Below, in pieces: positions 20,829 to 30,402 of a stretch of 64,000 bases of DNA. The notes beneath the pieces are model-generated. The model saw nothing but the letters and a program-made list of their open reading frames with translations. It did not search any database and had not been told where the DNA came from. How positions within the stretch are numbered: the first letter of the stretch is position 1; every line of letters starts with the position of its first letter. Made by a program: the position numbers and the translations under genes. Origin of the DNA: Microcaldota archaeon (lineage in GTDB: Archaea; Micrarchaeota; Micrarchaeia; Micrarchaeales; CABMGC01); contig JAJZRI010000004.1 in assembly GCA_021802765.1 (NCBI GenBank), forward strand, positions 1 through 64,000, written 5' to 3'.

Positions 20829-22031
20829 TTGAAGGCGATGATGGCTACTCTCTACCTGCTTGTCATCTCTCTATTAATTCAGTCTGCACATGCATCACCG
20901 GGATTATACCTGAGCCACTATTCAAACACCACGGCATATCCTACCAACGTGTCCGGAGAGGCCTGCGCCGCGTATAATTCATACATCTACTGCATAGGGG
21001 GGTTTAATGGCACTGTTCTGACAAACAGCACATATTTTGCGCAGATAACCTCCTCTGGAATAGGAAACTGGTCCACTTCTACTCCATATCCGTTCAAGGT
21101 TACTGGCAACTCATGCGTTGCATTCCAGGGCTACCTGTACTGCATAGGTGGATTTGCAGGCGAGACAGTATCCAACAGAAGCGTATATGCACGTATCGGA
21201 TCATCTGGAATAGGCAACTGGTCTAACACGACATCCTATCCCATACTTACGTCCATGCAGAGCTGCAATGTGTATAACGGATATATCTACTGCGTCGGAG
21301 GCGCAAGCCCCCTAGGTTTTACAAATTCGGTATACTTTGCAAGTCTAAGCAAGGGCGGAATTGGCAGATGGATATCAACCAATCCCTATCCCACCAAAAT
21401 AAATTCCAACTCCTGCGTAGTTAATAGTAACTACCTATACTGCATTGCGGGTTCTCTTGGAGCAAACCTCACGTCATCAAGTTATTATGCGCCGCTGTCC
21501 CAAGCCGGCGTGTCCGGATGGGTTATAACCACCCAATACCCCAATGCAACTTCGGGACTCACCTGCTTTACAATTAGCAGCAGCGTATTCTGCACGGGAG
21601 GTTGGGTTGGCAACGCATATAACGGCATACGCAACAACACTGCTGCAACATATACTGCCACGCTGGGCTCCTCTGGAATAGGTAACTGGTCGCCTACATC
21701 AAGTTATCCATATCCTGCATCAGGAATGAGCTGCGCAGTTGAGGGTGATAATGCATATTGCGTCGGAGGCGCACTGTACAACATAAATTCGAACATGTCT
21801 GTTATCTACCGCGCGGTAAATCCCGCCGTACCACAAACGTCATCACCAACTACCCTGCAGGTGCAGACTTCAAATTCTAGTTCCGGCGCGAGTCCTACAC
21901 CTCCGCCGCCGCAGCAAAATTTGTCTGGCGGCTCCTATCTTTTGGTCATGATTATAGTCGTACTGATAATTCTCATGCTACTGGCGCTCTATCTTTTTAA
22001 CAGGAAACCTCCGCAGAAGTCGCAGGTATGA
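20829..22031 (+). CDS. Secreted Kelch-like beta-propeller with C-terminal TM anchor
   Basis: Six repeats of C-x8-C around Y(I/L)YC(I/V)GG; signal peptide; TM near C-terminus. Confidence 0.85.
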   Translation: MKAMMATLYLLVISLLIQSAHASPGLYLSHYSNTTAYPTNVSGEACAAYNSYIYCIGGFNGTVLTNSTYFAQITSSGIGNWSTSTPYPFKVTGNSCVAFQGYLYCIGGFAGETVSNRSVYARIGSSGIGNWSNTTSYPILTSMQSCNVYNGYIYCVGGASPLGFTNSVYFASLSKGGIGRWISTNPYPTKINSNSCVVNSNYLYCIAGSLGANLTSSSYYAPLSQAGVSGWVITTQYPNATSGLTCFTISSSVFCTGGWVGNAYNGIRNNTAATYTATLGSSGIGNWSPTSSYPYPASGMSCAVEGDNAYCVGGALYNINSNMSVIYRAVNPAVPQTSSPTTLQVQTSNSSSGASPTPPPPQQNLSGGSYLLVMIIVVLIILMLLALYLFNRKPPQKSQV

Positions 22032-22073
22032 CATATATATTAATGTTGCTACATTAAAGTACATTATGATTAT

Positions 22074-22880
22074 ATGCTGGACCCAATCACGATGATTGGT
22101 CTAATCGCGCTGGGTTTCGTGGTGAGCATGCTTGTGGGCCTTACGAGCGTGGGCTCGGGGGCGCTGATGACCCCTATACTTTACCTCGACTACAGCGGCA
22201 TCATAAGCCATTCAGTCGCAATAGGCACATCCACGACGCAGGGAAGTATAACAAAATCAATAGGCAGTCTTCACAACTGGCTCAGGAAGTCATTATACAG
22301 CACCTACGCATTTACTATAGCAATAACTGGCGTCCCCTTTGCGGCGATAGGCGCATTCTTCACCAAGACAGCAACCTCGTTTGCAGCCTTCCAGCTGTTC
22401 ATGGCAGCAATATTGCTAATCGCAGCTGCCCTAGTGGTCTTCCAAGCCAACATATATGGTAAATCAAAAGTTAAAAAAGATCCAAAGATGGACCTGGTTT
22501 TCAGGATAAAAGCCGCTACGATAGGTATTTACATAGGTCTTATCGCCGGCGTCACAGGAATATCTACTGGATCTCTTGCCATAGCCTCGATACTGCTCTT
22601 TTTAGACATGCAGCCCCACACTGCTGTGGACCTAGCGATATTCGAGGGCTTCGTAATACTCCTAGCAGCCACCATAGTTCAGATTTCCCTTGGCAATGTA
22701 AGCCTTCCAATAACTGGCCTTCTAGCTCTGGGCGGCATACCCGGAATAATAGCCGGATCGCGCCTCAAGCGCCGACTCAATACTTCCGTGCTCACTTACC
22801 TGATAGCCGCGGTAATAATTTTTGAGTCTGCAAGGATAATAGTCAATTATTTCTTCCCAAGATTGTTTTTCATTATTTAA
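22074..22880 (+). CDS. TauE/SafE family (sulfite-exporter-like) permease
   Basis: GLTSVGSGALMTPILYL...HSVAIGTSTTQGSITKSIGSLHNW and repeat IAGVTGISTGSLAIASILLF. Confidence 0.9.
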   Translation: MLDPITMIGLIALGFVVSMLVGLTSVGSGALMTPILYLDYSGIISHSVAIGTSTTQGSITKSIGSLHNWLRKSLYSTYAFTIAITGVPFAAIGAFFTKTATSFAAFQLFMAAILLIAAALVVFQANIYGKSKVKKDPKMDLVFRIKAATIGIYIGLIAGVTGISTGSLAIASILLFLDMQPHTAVDLAIFEGFVILLAATIVQISLGNVSLPITGLLALGGIPGIIAGSRLKRRLNTSVLTYLIAAVIIFESARIIVNYFFPRLFFII

Positions 22881-22891
22881 ACATAACAAGC

Positions 22892-22965
22892 GGGCATGGC
22901 GGGATTTGAACCCGCAACTAGCAGCTCCGGAAGCTGCCGTGCTATCCAGGTTACACTACATGCCC
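22892..22965 (-). tRNA. tRNA-Arg(CCG)
   Basis: Reverse complement folds as GGGCATG...GCAGC-TTCCGGA-GCTGC...GCGGG-TTCAAAT-CCCGC-CATGCCC. Confidence 0.95.
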
Positions 22966-22975
22966 AATGCTCAGC

Positions 22976-23049
22976 GGGCATGACGGGATTTGAACCCGCA
23001 ACCCCCTGGTCCGAAGCCAGGTGCGCTATCCAAGTTACGCCACATGCCC
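22976..23049 (-). tRNA. tRNA-Arg(TCG)
   Basis: Reverse complement GGGCATG...CCTGG-CTTCGGA-CCAGG...GCGGG-TTCAAAT-CCCGT-CATGCCC. Confidence 0.95.
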
Positions 23050-23146
23050 ACAATAATGATTGTACAACAACCTTAAACTACATTATGATTACGTCGTTTC
23101 GGAAAGGATTATAAATGCTATTTCGCATAATAGAAACAGTGATTTT

Positions 23147-23563
23147 ATGATAACTAACATAGATGTTAGCAAGATAGAAGCAACAAGAGGGAGCAAGGAG
23201 CTCATATCAAACATGAAGTTCAATGTAGCATTTGATGGAGTCACGGTTGATAAGGAAAATGTTCACGTTGATTTCACATTCTCAGCATTCTACGAGGGGG
23301 AGACAGCCTCAAAAGAAGTGGGCAAGCTCACAATAACCGGAAAGGTCTCTTCAAAGGAGGAAAAGGCAGTAGCCGACGATGTGCAGAAGACTTGGACGTC
23401 AAAGAAGACACTGCCTCTCAAGTTCGCAGAGGATGTTCTTAACATAATAACCTTTGAGTGCGGATCAAGGGGAACCCTTATCGCATATTCGATGGGATTC
23501 ATAGCCCCATTGCCTATGTCTAGAACAAAGCTGCAGGAAGGCAGCTCAGGCAGTTCTGCCTAA
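23147..23563 (+). CDS. Conserved archaeal hypothetical protein, possibly SecB-like fold
   Basis: MITNIDVSKIEATRGS... beta-rich then KFAEDVLNIITFECGSRGTLIAYSMGFIAPLPMSR; start chosen after the upstream tRNA. Confidence 0.55.
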   Translation: MITNIDVSKIEATRGSKELISNMKFNVAFDGVTVDKENVHVDFTFSAFYEGETASKEVGKLTITGKVSSKEEKAVADDVQKTWTSKKTLPLKFAEDVLNIITFECGSRGTLIAYSMGFIAPLPMSRTKLQEGSSGSSA

Positions 23564-23602
23564 ATTCATAGACGGGCCCGCTAATCATACAGTTGAGTAT
23601 TC

Positions 23603-26011
23603 ATGGATCACATCGAGTTAGAGGGCGTAATAGTAGATATAGACTACGTCTCCTTTGGGGACAGGAGCATAATACGCATGTCGCTTAAGTCAGGGGATAA
23701 GGTCTACAGACTCCTAGATCCTAATTTTTACCCATATTTTTACCTTAATCCTTTCAACAAGGATATAGATCCATCAACAATATCCCAAATGAAGATAGTG
23801 AGCGAAGGCGAGAACGTAGTAATACATTCTGCTGAGAAGATGCAGATGTCAATTCGGGGCAAGCAGGAGAATCTGATAAGGATATCCGCAAACAACACCC
23901 GCAGTATACCCAGGCTAAGCGAGCACCTCTCCGAGTTCGGTCAAAGGTACGAATACGATATACTGTTCTGGAAGAGATATCTTATAGATAAGCACATATC
24001 TCCACTCTCCGGAGTCGCCGTCAAGGCGCATGAGGACAAAGGCGAGCTGATAATAGACGAGATAGTGCATAAGAATATCGAGCCAAAGCTCACTCACTTA
24101 TGCTTTGACATAGAGACCTACAACCCAAATATAGCTCCAAGACCAGATATAGATCCATGCATAATGATCAGCTACGAAACAGACACGCAGCGCGGGGTGC
24201 TAACCACAAAAAAGATAGACAAGCCATTCATTACATACTGTCCTGATGAGAAGAGCATGATACTTAAGTTTGTGGAGATAATAAAGCGAAATGACCCTGA
24301 CATAATAGCAGGATACAATTCATCAAATTTCGATGTACCATATCTTATGAAGCGATCCAAGAAGCTAGGAATACATTTTGACATAACACGGTATGGTGAG
24401 GAAGCTAAGGAGGAGAACCACGGCCTGATAAAGGCAGTAAAGATACCTGGAAGGATAAATCTTGACGTATACAATGTGGCTAGATTCGTCTCAATAGTCG
24501 GAGCTTCAGAAACGCTCCTCAAGATAACCCGATTCACCCTTTACGATGTTTACAGAGCAATAACTGGAGATACTAAGATAACTGTTGACAAGAAGAACAT
24601 CTGGCAGCAATGGGACGGCACCAAAGCCGACCTCGAGAACCTCGCCGAGTACTCCCTTAGCGATTCTATATCGCTTAATGCTCTTTACCATTTCTTCATG
24701 CCTCTAGAAGTAGAGGTCGCCAAGGTCGCCGGAACAACGCTTGCAGAAACATCCATATCCACAACAGGACAGCTTGTAGAGTATTTGCTCATGAAATATG
24801 CAACGTGGAACAAGGAAATAATATCAAACAAGCCAAGCGATAGCGATATCTATGCAAGGAATGCGAATCCCATAGAGGGCGCATATGTGAAGACGCCGGA
24901 AGCTGGGATATATGATAGGATAACTGTATTCGACTTCAGGGGCCTCTATCCGTCCATAATCATAGCAAACAATATAGATCCATCAACACTGACCAAGCAG
25001 GAAGGGGATGTTTATGTCTCTCCAGAAGGATCGCGTTTCCTCAAGTCACCGCAGGGAATAGTCCCCAAGGTTCTTGAGCTTCTAATCTCAGAGAGATCAG
25101 AGGTGAAGAAGAAGTACAAAAAGGAGCCAGATAACAAGTATCTTGCGGCAAGATCGCAGGCGCTGAAAATACTTGCAAATTCGTTTTACGGTTATCTGGG
25201 ATATGCAAGGTCGCGCTGGTATTCACGGGATTGTGCGGCAAGCGTCACTGCGTTCGGAAGGGAGACTATATCAAACACGATAAAGGAAGCAGAATCAGCA
25301 GGGTTCAAGGTGATATATGCGGACACCGATAGCGTATTTCTGCTAATGCAGAGCAAGTCCAAGGAAGACGCGCATAATTTCATGACATCCATAAACAAGA
25401 AGCTACCCGGAGCGATGGAACTCGAGCTTGAAGACTTCTACGTCCGCGGCGTGTTCGTCGGAAAGAAAGGAAAATCCGAGGCAGGGGCGAAGAAGAAGTA
25501 CGCCCTACTATCAGAGTCCGGCAGGATAAAGATAAAAGGATTCGAGCTTGTCAGGAGGGATTGGTCCAACATATCAAGAGAGACGCAGCGTAAAGTTCTC
25601 GAGGCAATACTCAAGGATGGAAGCAAAGAGAAGGCCATGGCAATAGTCAAGGACGTGGTGAAGGATTTGCGCGATGGCAACGTCAATCTCAAGGACCTTG
25701 TAATATACACTCAGATAAAGAAGAAGATAGACAGTTACGACTCAAAGTCGCCGGAGCTGCATGCCGCAAAGAAGGCACTTGCAGACGGAGTGAAGAGAAA
25801 GGACGAGCTGGACAACGCGACAATAGGGTATGTGATAACAAAGAACGGGGATTCTATATCTGAAAAGGCCGAGATAGAGGACACAGCAAAGACCTATGAC
25901 CCCGATTATTACATAAACCACCAGGTTCTTCCAGCAACATTGAAAATACTCAAAGAGCTTGGGTTCAGCGAGGATGAGCTCAAGAACACTGGGTCGCAGA
26001 AAAGACTTTGA
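23603..26011 (+). CDS. polB: DNA polymerase family B
   Basis: Exo motifs FDIETYNP, YNSSNFDVPYL, YSLSDS; polymerase motifs DFRGLYPSIII, KILANSFYGYLGY, YADTDSVFL. Confidence 0.98.
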   Translation: MDHIELEGVIVDIDYVSFGDRSIIRMSLKSGDKVYRLLDPNFYPYFYLNPFNKDIDPSTISQMKIVSEGENVVIHSAEKMQMSIRGKQENLIRISANNTRSIPRLSEHLSEFGQRYEYDILFWKRYLIDKHISPLSGVAVKAHEDKGELIIDEIVHKNIEPKLTHLCFDIETYNPNIAPRPDIDPCIMISYETDTQRGVLTTKKIDKPFITYCPDEKSMILKFVEIIKRNDPDIIAGYNSSNFDVPYLMKRSKKLGIHFDITRYGEEAKEENHGLIKAVKIPGRINLDVYNVARFVSIVGASETLLKITRFTLYDVYRAITGDTKITVDKKNIWQQWDGTKADLENLAEYSLSDSISLNALYHFFMPLEVEVAKVAGTTLAETSISTTGQLVEYLLMKYATWNKEIISNKPSDSDIYARNANPIEGAYVKTPEAGIYDRITVFDFRGLYPSIIIANNIDPSTLTKQEGDVYVSPEGSRFLKSPQGIVPKVLELLISERSEVKKKYKKEPDNKYLAARSQALKILANSFYGYLGYARSRWYSRDCAASVTAFGRETISNTIKEAESAGFKVIYADTDSVFLLMQSKSKEDAHNFMTSINKKLPGAMELELEDFYVRGVFVGKKGKSEAGAKKKYALLSESGRIKIKGFELVRRDWSNISRETQRKVLEAILKDGSKEKAMAIVKDVVKDLRDGNVNLKDLVIYTQIKKKIDSYDSKSPELHAAKKALADGVKRKDELDNATIGYVITKNGDSISEKAEIEDTAKTYDPDYYINHQVLPATLKILKELGFSEDELKNTGSQKRL

Positions 26012-26040
26012 TACCTTCGCAATATAATTGATATGATATT

Positions 26041-26931
26041 ATGGAGTACGATTACGAAAAGCTTAAGTCAGCAGGAAGAGTATCAAAAGATGCGCTATTA
26101 TATGCTAGGACTGTGATTAAACCTGGCCGCAGGCTTATAGACGCCGCCGAGCAGATAGAGAAATTCATAGCCGACAAAGGGTGCAAACATGCATTCCCCG
26201 TCAATCTCTCAACAAATGAACAGGCTGCGCACTACACGCCAGAGTTCGACGACGCGCGCATCATAGGGGAGAAAGACGTGATAAAGGTGGATCTTGGTGC
26301 GCGTAAGGACACGTATCTCACCGATTGCGCCGTTACAGTATGCTTGGATAGCGAATATTCTAGCCTTGTCGATGCGAGTGAAAAGGCACTTGAAAATGCC
26401 ATAAGCATGGTGAAGGCAGGCAGGAAGGTAACTGAGATAGGCGCAGAGATAGAGAAGACGGCAAAGCAGTCAGGGTTCAAGGTGATAAGGAATCTCGGCG
26501 GTCATGGAATTAGCCAGGAAGACCTCCATGCAAACGTCTTCATACCTAATTTTGCAAACGGTGACAACACAGCTCTTGAGGAAGGCAGCGTAATAGCAAT
26601 AGAACCATTCATCACAACCGGCATAGGCTCCGTCACAGACGGCAGCTTTCTTCAGATATTTCAGCTTGCAAGCGACAATACCCCAAGGTCTACGGATGCA
26701 AGAGAGGCACAGGCAATAATAGAAAGGGAGTTCAGCACGTATCCTTTTGCAATGCGCTGGATGATAAAGCAGATGGGACAGGAATTCAGGGCAAGGAAGG
26801 CGGTGGCGGAGCTGATAACAATAGGAAATCTAGACACATTCCCAGTTCTTGTGGAAAAGGGAAACGGAATGGTGGCCCAGTCCGAGAAGACGCTCATAGT
26901 TACGAAGGACGCCTGCGAGATAGTCACATAG
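26041..26931 (+). CDS. map: Methionine aminopeptidase, type II
   Basis: FPVNLSTNEQAAHYTP, DVIKVDLGARKDTYLTDCAVTV, NLGGHGISQEDLHA, AIEPFITTG. Confidence 0.97.
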   Translation: MEYDYEKLKSAGRVSKDALLYARTVIKPGRRLIDAAEQIEKFIADKGCKHAFPVNLSTNEQAAHYTPEFDDARIIGEKDVIKVDLGARKDTYLTDCAVTVCLDSEYSSLVDASEKALENAISMVKAGRKVTEIGAEIEKTAKQSGFKVIRNLGGHGISQEDLHANVFIPNFANGDNTALEEGSVIAIEPFITTGIGSVTDGSFLQIFQLASDNTPRSTDAREAQAIIEREFSTYPFAMRWMIKQMGQEFRARKAVAELITIGNLDTFPVLVEKGNGMVAQSEKTLIVTKDACEIVT

Positions 26932-26934
26932 AAC

Positions 26935-29900
26935 TCATACGAACTTGAGCAGGCTGAACTGCTGCTTATCACTCGTTCCGGATGCCTCTAGCTCATTCCC
27001 AACGAATATCTCGTTTATCTCATCCTTTATGAGGTAAAGTCTCTGCCTTATGTAATTGTCCAGACCATACTTTTCGGCAAGATTTATCGCAACAGTAAGG
27101 TATTTCTCTATTCCCCCCTTGGATATCGTAAGCAGCAGCTTGCCCTGGTCGCGCTGGCATACTCCTGAGAGTGGCACCCGCCTGTAGTTTGCATTGCACA
27201 CAGCGCATCTGAATCTCTGCTTTGAGAAAGAGTGTAGGTTGCCTATCAGGTCTGGTATGAAGTGGCTGATTATGACTTTCCTTGCCGCGTCGGCTATCTC
27301 TACAGACTCAAGTTTTTCCATCAGTGCGAACTCTGCATCCAGCTTCTCCTGCATCGTCTTTAGCTTGGTGTACGTGCTTCTTCTGGGCGACGCAGATAGC
27401 GCTCCTGCAGATGACGCATGGCTAAAAATTAATCCCTGATAAATATCTTTGGTGTTGAGCCTGTCCTCAACAGAGCTGATCTTCACTTCTGATGGCGGGG
27501 AGTTCAAGTAGGTCTTCTCATAAAACTCTAGCGGATAACTATTTACGGTCTCCATAACGTGGACCTCGTCGTCGACCTCTTCCGGCTTCACGTTTATTGT
27601 CAGTATAAGCGGCGTATCCATTGTACCTCCGACCGTATGTGGTAGGTAGTCCCTAGAGAAGTTTATGAGTGCATCAAGCAGCAGCATCGTCGTGTCCTCA
27701 TCTCCGTCGCAATTCCTTCTCCTTGCCGATATCGTATAAGGGTGGGCGAATCCTATATTGGCATCGGTAAAGCCTATTATCCTGCCAAGAACCCCGCATG
27801 ATGTGTGCGGCGAAAGCGTTATCACAAGCTTTCCCACCATATCCTTTGCATCTTGCGCATTGTAGAACGGCTCCAAGCCATATATCTTTTCAAGAGAGTC
27901 GTCAACAAACTTCGATACCCTGAACAGGTAATCGGAGCACCTCCTGTTTACTATGACGTCCTGATGCCTCAACTCAACAAGCTGCGATTCGCTTGTAAGA
28001 TCGTTTCCCATATAATCCTTGGTATATCCAAGACTGCGCAGCTTTTCAATGCCGACGCCTATCTCTTCCGGATAAAAGTGCGTTATCGGAACGTCTGTCG
28101 CATCGAACCTTGCAGTTCCATCCTTGAATATGTATACTCCACGAAGTGATCTGAGTATCCCCTTCTCTATGGGTTCTATCGTCTTTTCGCTGCTCATCAT
28201 CCCCTTCACCCCCTTTATCACAGGAGGCAACTTGTTTATCTGGAGATTCTTCATAGCCTCGGTCATGATCTTTGCAAGGTCTACTGATCTTTTTTCGAAG
28301 GCTACTGTTTCCATGTTGCACCTCTCGCACTTCGGTCCTGATATCACCGCTTTGCAGTTTGGGCATATCCTCTCAACATGCGTCCTCTGATTGCAGTCCT
28401 TGCAGAATTGCGAAGACATTATTCTCTTGCAGCTTGAGCACCTATATCTTGCAATTTCCATCTCTATATTTCCACTGAACTTCTTTGATACTGCAGAATA
28501 TGCCGAAGAGACGTTCCTGTCTCTGCCACCAGCCGCGCCAAGAGGAAAGAGCACATTCGGCGCAGGTTTCATCAATCTCTCCTTCGCCTTCTCGGGCCTT
28601 CCTATCCTTGCCGCTATGTATGTAGACCTTTTCGGTATCCTGAAGGCAGAGATGCTGTTGAGAAGCGCGAGCGTATCTGCAGATCCGGCAATGCCATAAT
28701 TGTCAACTACAAGCTCGTTTATCTTCAGGCTCTTCCTATCCGAATCCACAAATCCAAGTGAGCACAAAAGGCTCTTTGCAGAATCCCTTTCCACAAGTAT
28801 CATCTCTTTTGATGTTTTGTGCGGCACATTCAGAAGATCCAAAGTTCTGCATATGGCCTCGCTACCCTGCATCTCGATTTTTTCCAGGTCATCTATGGAG
28901 TTGCCATAAGCTTTCGAGTTCCTTATCATATGCATTGCAAGTTCCACTATGGCATTCCTGTCAACTGCTTGGAATTCAAACAGGAATTTGGGATGTATGG
29001 GCACAGAATACCGCAGCGAAAGACCGTAGGCCAGGTCAAACCCGATTTTGGCATGATCTAAATCGCCGTCAAATCCGGCTTTCCTCAGCTGCGCTTCCCA
29101 TAATTCTTCAACATAACTGGTCGGTTTTAGCATCGAATTCGATTTCCTGAAGTCCCCGAATGTTATCAGCATATCTCCAAGGGAGAGTATCTTCTCAACA
29201 TCATCCTTGTACCTCATCGCAGTCTTTGCGTCGTTTATTCTTAGCGATTCTCCGCTCTTTAGCTTAACAAATGGTCCCTCTAGCGAGTCCACAGGGACCG
29301 CCACGCACCCCTTCCCTGCAGAATCCATCTTGAGCTGCGTTCCTATGGCTATGAATTCGCCGGCAATTATCATTGTCGCAGGGCTGAATCCTTTCGATGC
29401 TATTCCAGTGAACCTGCTTCTCCCATATCTGAGTCTGAATCCCCCAACATGGTTAGGATATCCAAGTATGGGCCTGCCAGCTACAAGCTCATCAAGGAAT
29501 CCCGGGCCATCCTTCTGGGACGGATCCGACTTCTTTATATCCACTTTTATGATGCCATTAAGCCACTCCCAATCAAGACCGAACGGCTTGACTTCCTTAA
29601 GCAGCTTCTTGGCCTTCTGGGCTATTCCTTCGCACAGAACCAGCGGCACGCCGCCCCTCACACGGTTTGATATCGGGATCTCCTTGCCATCGTAACCTAT
29701 CCTCTTGAGATTCGCATGCACTCCCACTTCAATGACCTCCGAAGGCACCCCGTCAACGCACACTGGGCAATTGCTTACTATGGTCCTTAAGTCATCATCT
29801 GGTGGTTTGTACTGGAGTCTTGCGCATCTGGTGTGGTAAAGCTCAGCCTCCTCAAGATATCTCTCGACGTCTTCAAGCCCGGGCTTGTACTGGCCTATGT

Positions 29901-30402
29901 TGAATATTCTTCTTGCATAATCAGCAAGCGCGACAGACAATGCAGCCGCAGTGCCTCCTGCGCCTCTTATTGGGCCGGCATAGAGTACTGATATGTAATC
30001 CGTGCCATCTGGATTCCTGTATCTCCTTATGCCTGTTATCCCTTCGGTAGGTGCTACTAGAACTCCCTCTGTCAATATGGCTGCGCCAACCCTGACAGCA
30101 AGCTCTATCCTCTTCACGGTCTCCAGATTGTCAAACCTGCTGTTCTTGCACATCTCCTCGACCACGTTGAAGGCAAGCTTGCTCCTTGACTGTCCTTTTG
30201 AAAGTTTCCTTATCATATCCGCAAGGCCCTGCATGTTTATCAGCCCCTCCACCCTGCTTGGAAGGTCAGGCGCCGGGAATATCTCAACCTCCTCTTTAGG
30301 GTCGATTCCCTTGGCTCTGGCGGATTTTGCAATAGAGTAAGCCTTGTCGAATTCCACGGCCAGAGAACCAAAGTATTCCTCAATTTCCATAAGCACCATC
30401 AA
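26935..30402 (-). CDS. polC: DNA polymerase II (PolD) large subunit DP2, no intein
   Basis: 1155 aa; GPIRGAGGTAAALSVALADYAR, VHANLKRIGYDGKEIPISNRVRGGVPLVLCEGIAQKA, NCDGDEDTTMLLLDALINFSRDYLP; zinc ribbons. Confidence 0.98.
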   Translation of the reverse strand: MMVLMEIEEYFGSLAVEFDKAYSIAKSARAKGIDPKEEVEIFPAPDLPSRVEGLINMQGLADMIRKLSKGQSRSKLAFNVVEEMCKNSRFDNLETVKRIELAVRVGAAILTEGVLVAPTEGITGIRRYRNPDGTDYISVLYAGPIRGAGGTAAALSVALADYARRIFNIGQYKPGLEDVERYLEEAELYHTRCARLQYKPPDDDLRTIVSNCPVCVDGVPSEVIEVGVHANLKRIGYDGKEIPISNRVRGGVPLVLCEGIAQKAKKLLKEVKPFGLDWEWLNGIIKVDIKKSDPSQKDGPGFLDELVAGRPILGYPNHVGGFRLRYGRSRFTGIASKGFSPATMIIAGEFIAIGTQLKMDSAGKGCVAVPVDSLEGPFVKLKSGESLRINDAKTAMRYKDDVEKILSLGDMLITFGDFRKSNSMLKPTSYVEELWEAQLRKAGFDGDLDHAKIGFDLAYGLSLRYSVPIHPKFLFEFQAVDRNAIVELAMHMIRNSKAYGNSIDDLEKIEMQGSEAICRTLDLLNVPHKTSKEMILVERDSAKSLLCSLGFVDSDRKSLKINELVVDNYGIAGSADTLALLNSISAFRIPKRSTYIAARIGRPEKAKERLMKPAPNVLFPLGAAGGRDRNVSSAYSAVSKKFSGNIEMEIARYRCSSCKRIMSSQFCKDCNQRTHVERICPNCKAVISGPKCERCNMETVAFEKRSVDLAKIMTEAMKNLQINKLPPVIKGVKGMMSSEKTIEPIEKGILRSLRGVYIFKDGTARFDATDVPITHFYPEEIGVGIEKLRSLGYTKDYMGNDLTSESQLVELRHQDVIVNRRCSDYLFRVSKFVDDSLEKIYGLEPFYNAQDAKDMVGKLVITLSPHTSCGVLGRIIGFTDANIGFAHPYTISARRRNCDGDEDTTMLLLDALINFSRDYLPHTVGGTMDTPLILTINVKPEEVDDEVHVMETVNSYPLEFYEKTYLNSPPSEVKISSVEDRLNTKDIYQGLIFSHASSAGALSASPRRSTYTKLKTMQEKLDAEFALMEKLESVEIADAARKVIISHFIPDLIGNLHSFSKQRFRCAVCNANYRRVPLSGVCQRDQGKLLLTISKGGIEKYLTVAINLAEKYGLDNYIRQRLYLIKDEINEIFVGNELEASGTSDKQQFSLLKFV

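Noticed and set aside
22896-23114. ORF MAGFEPATSSSGSCRAIQ...
   Set aside because: It is the antisense read of the two tRNA-Arg genes, a classic tRNA-derived false ORF.
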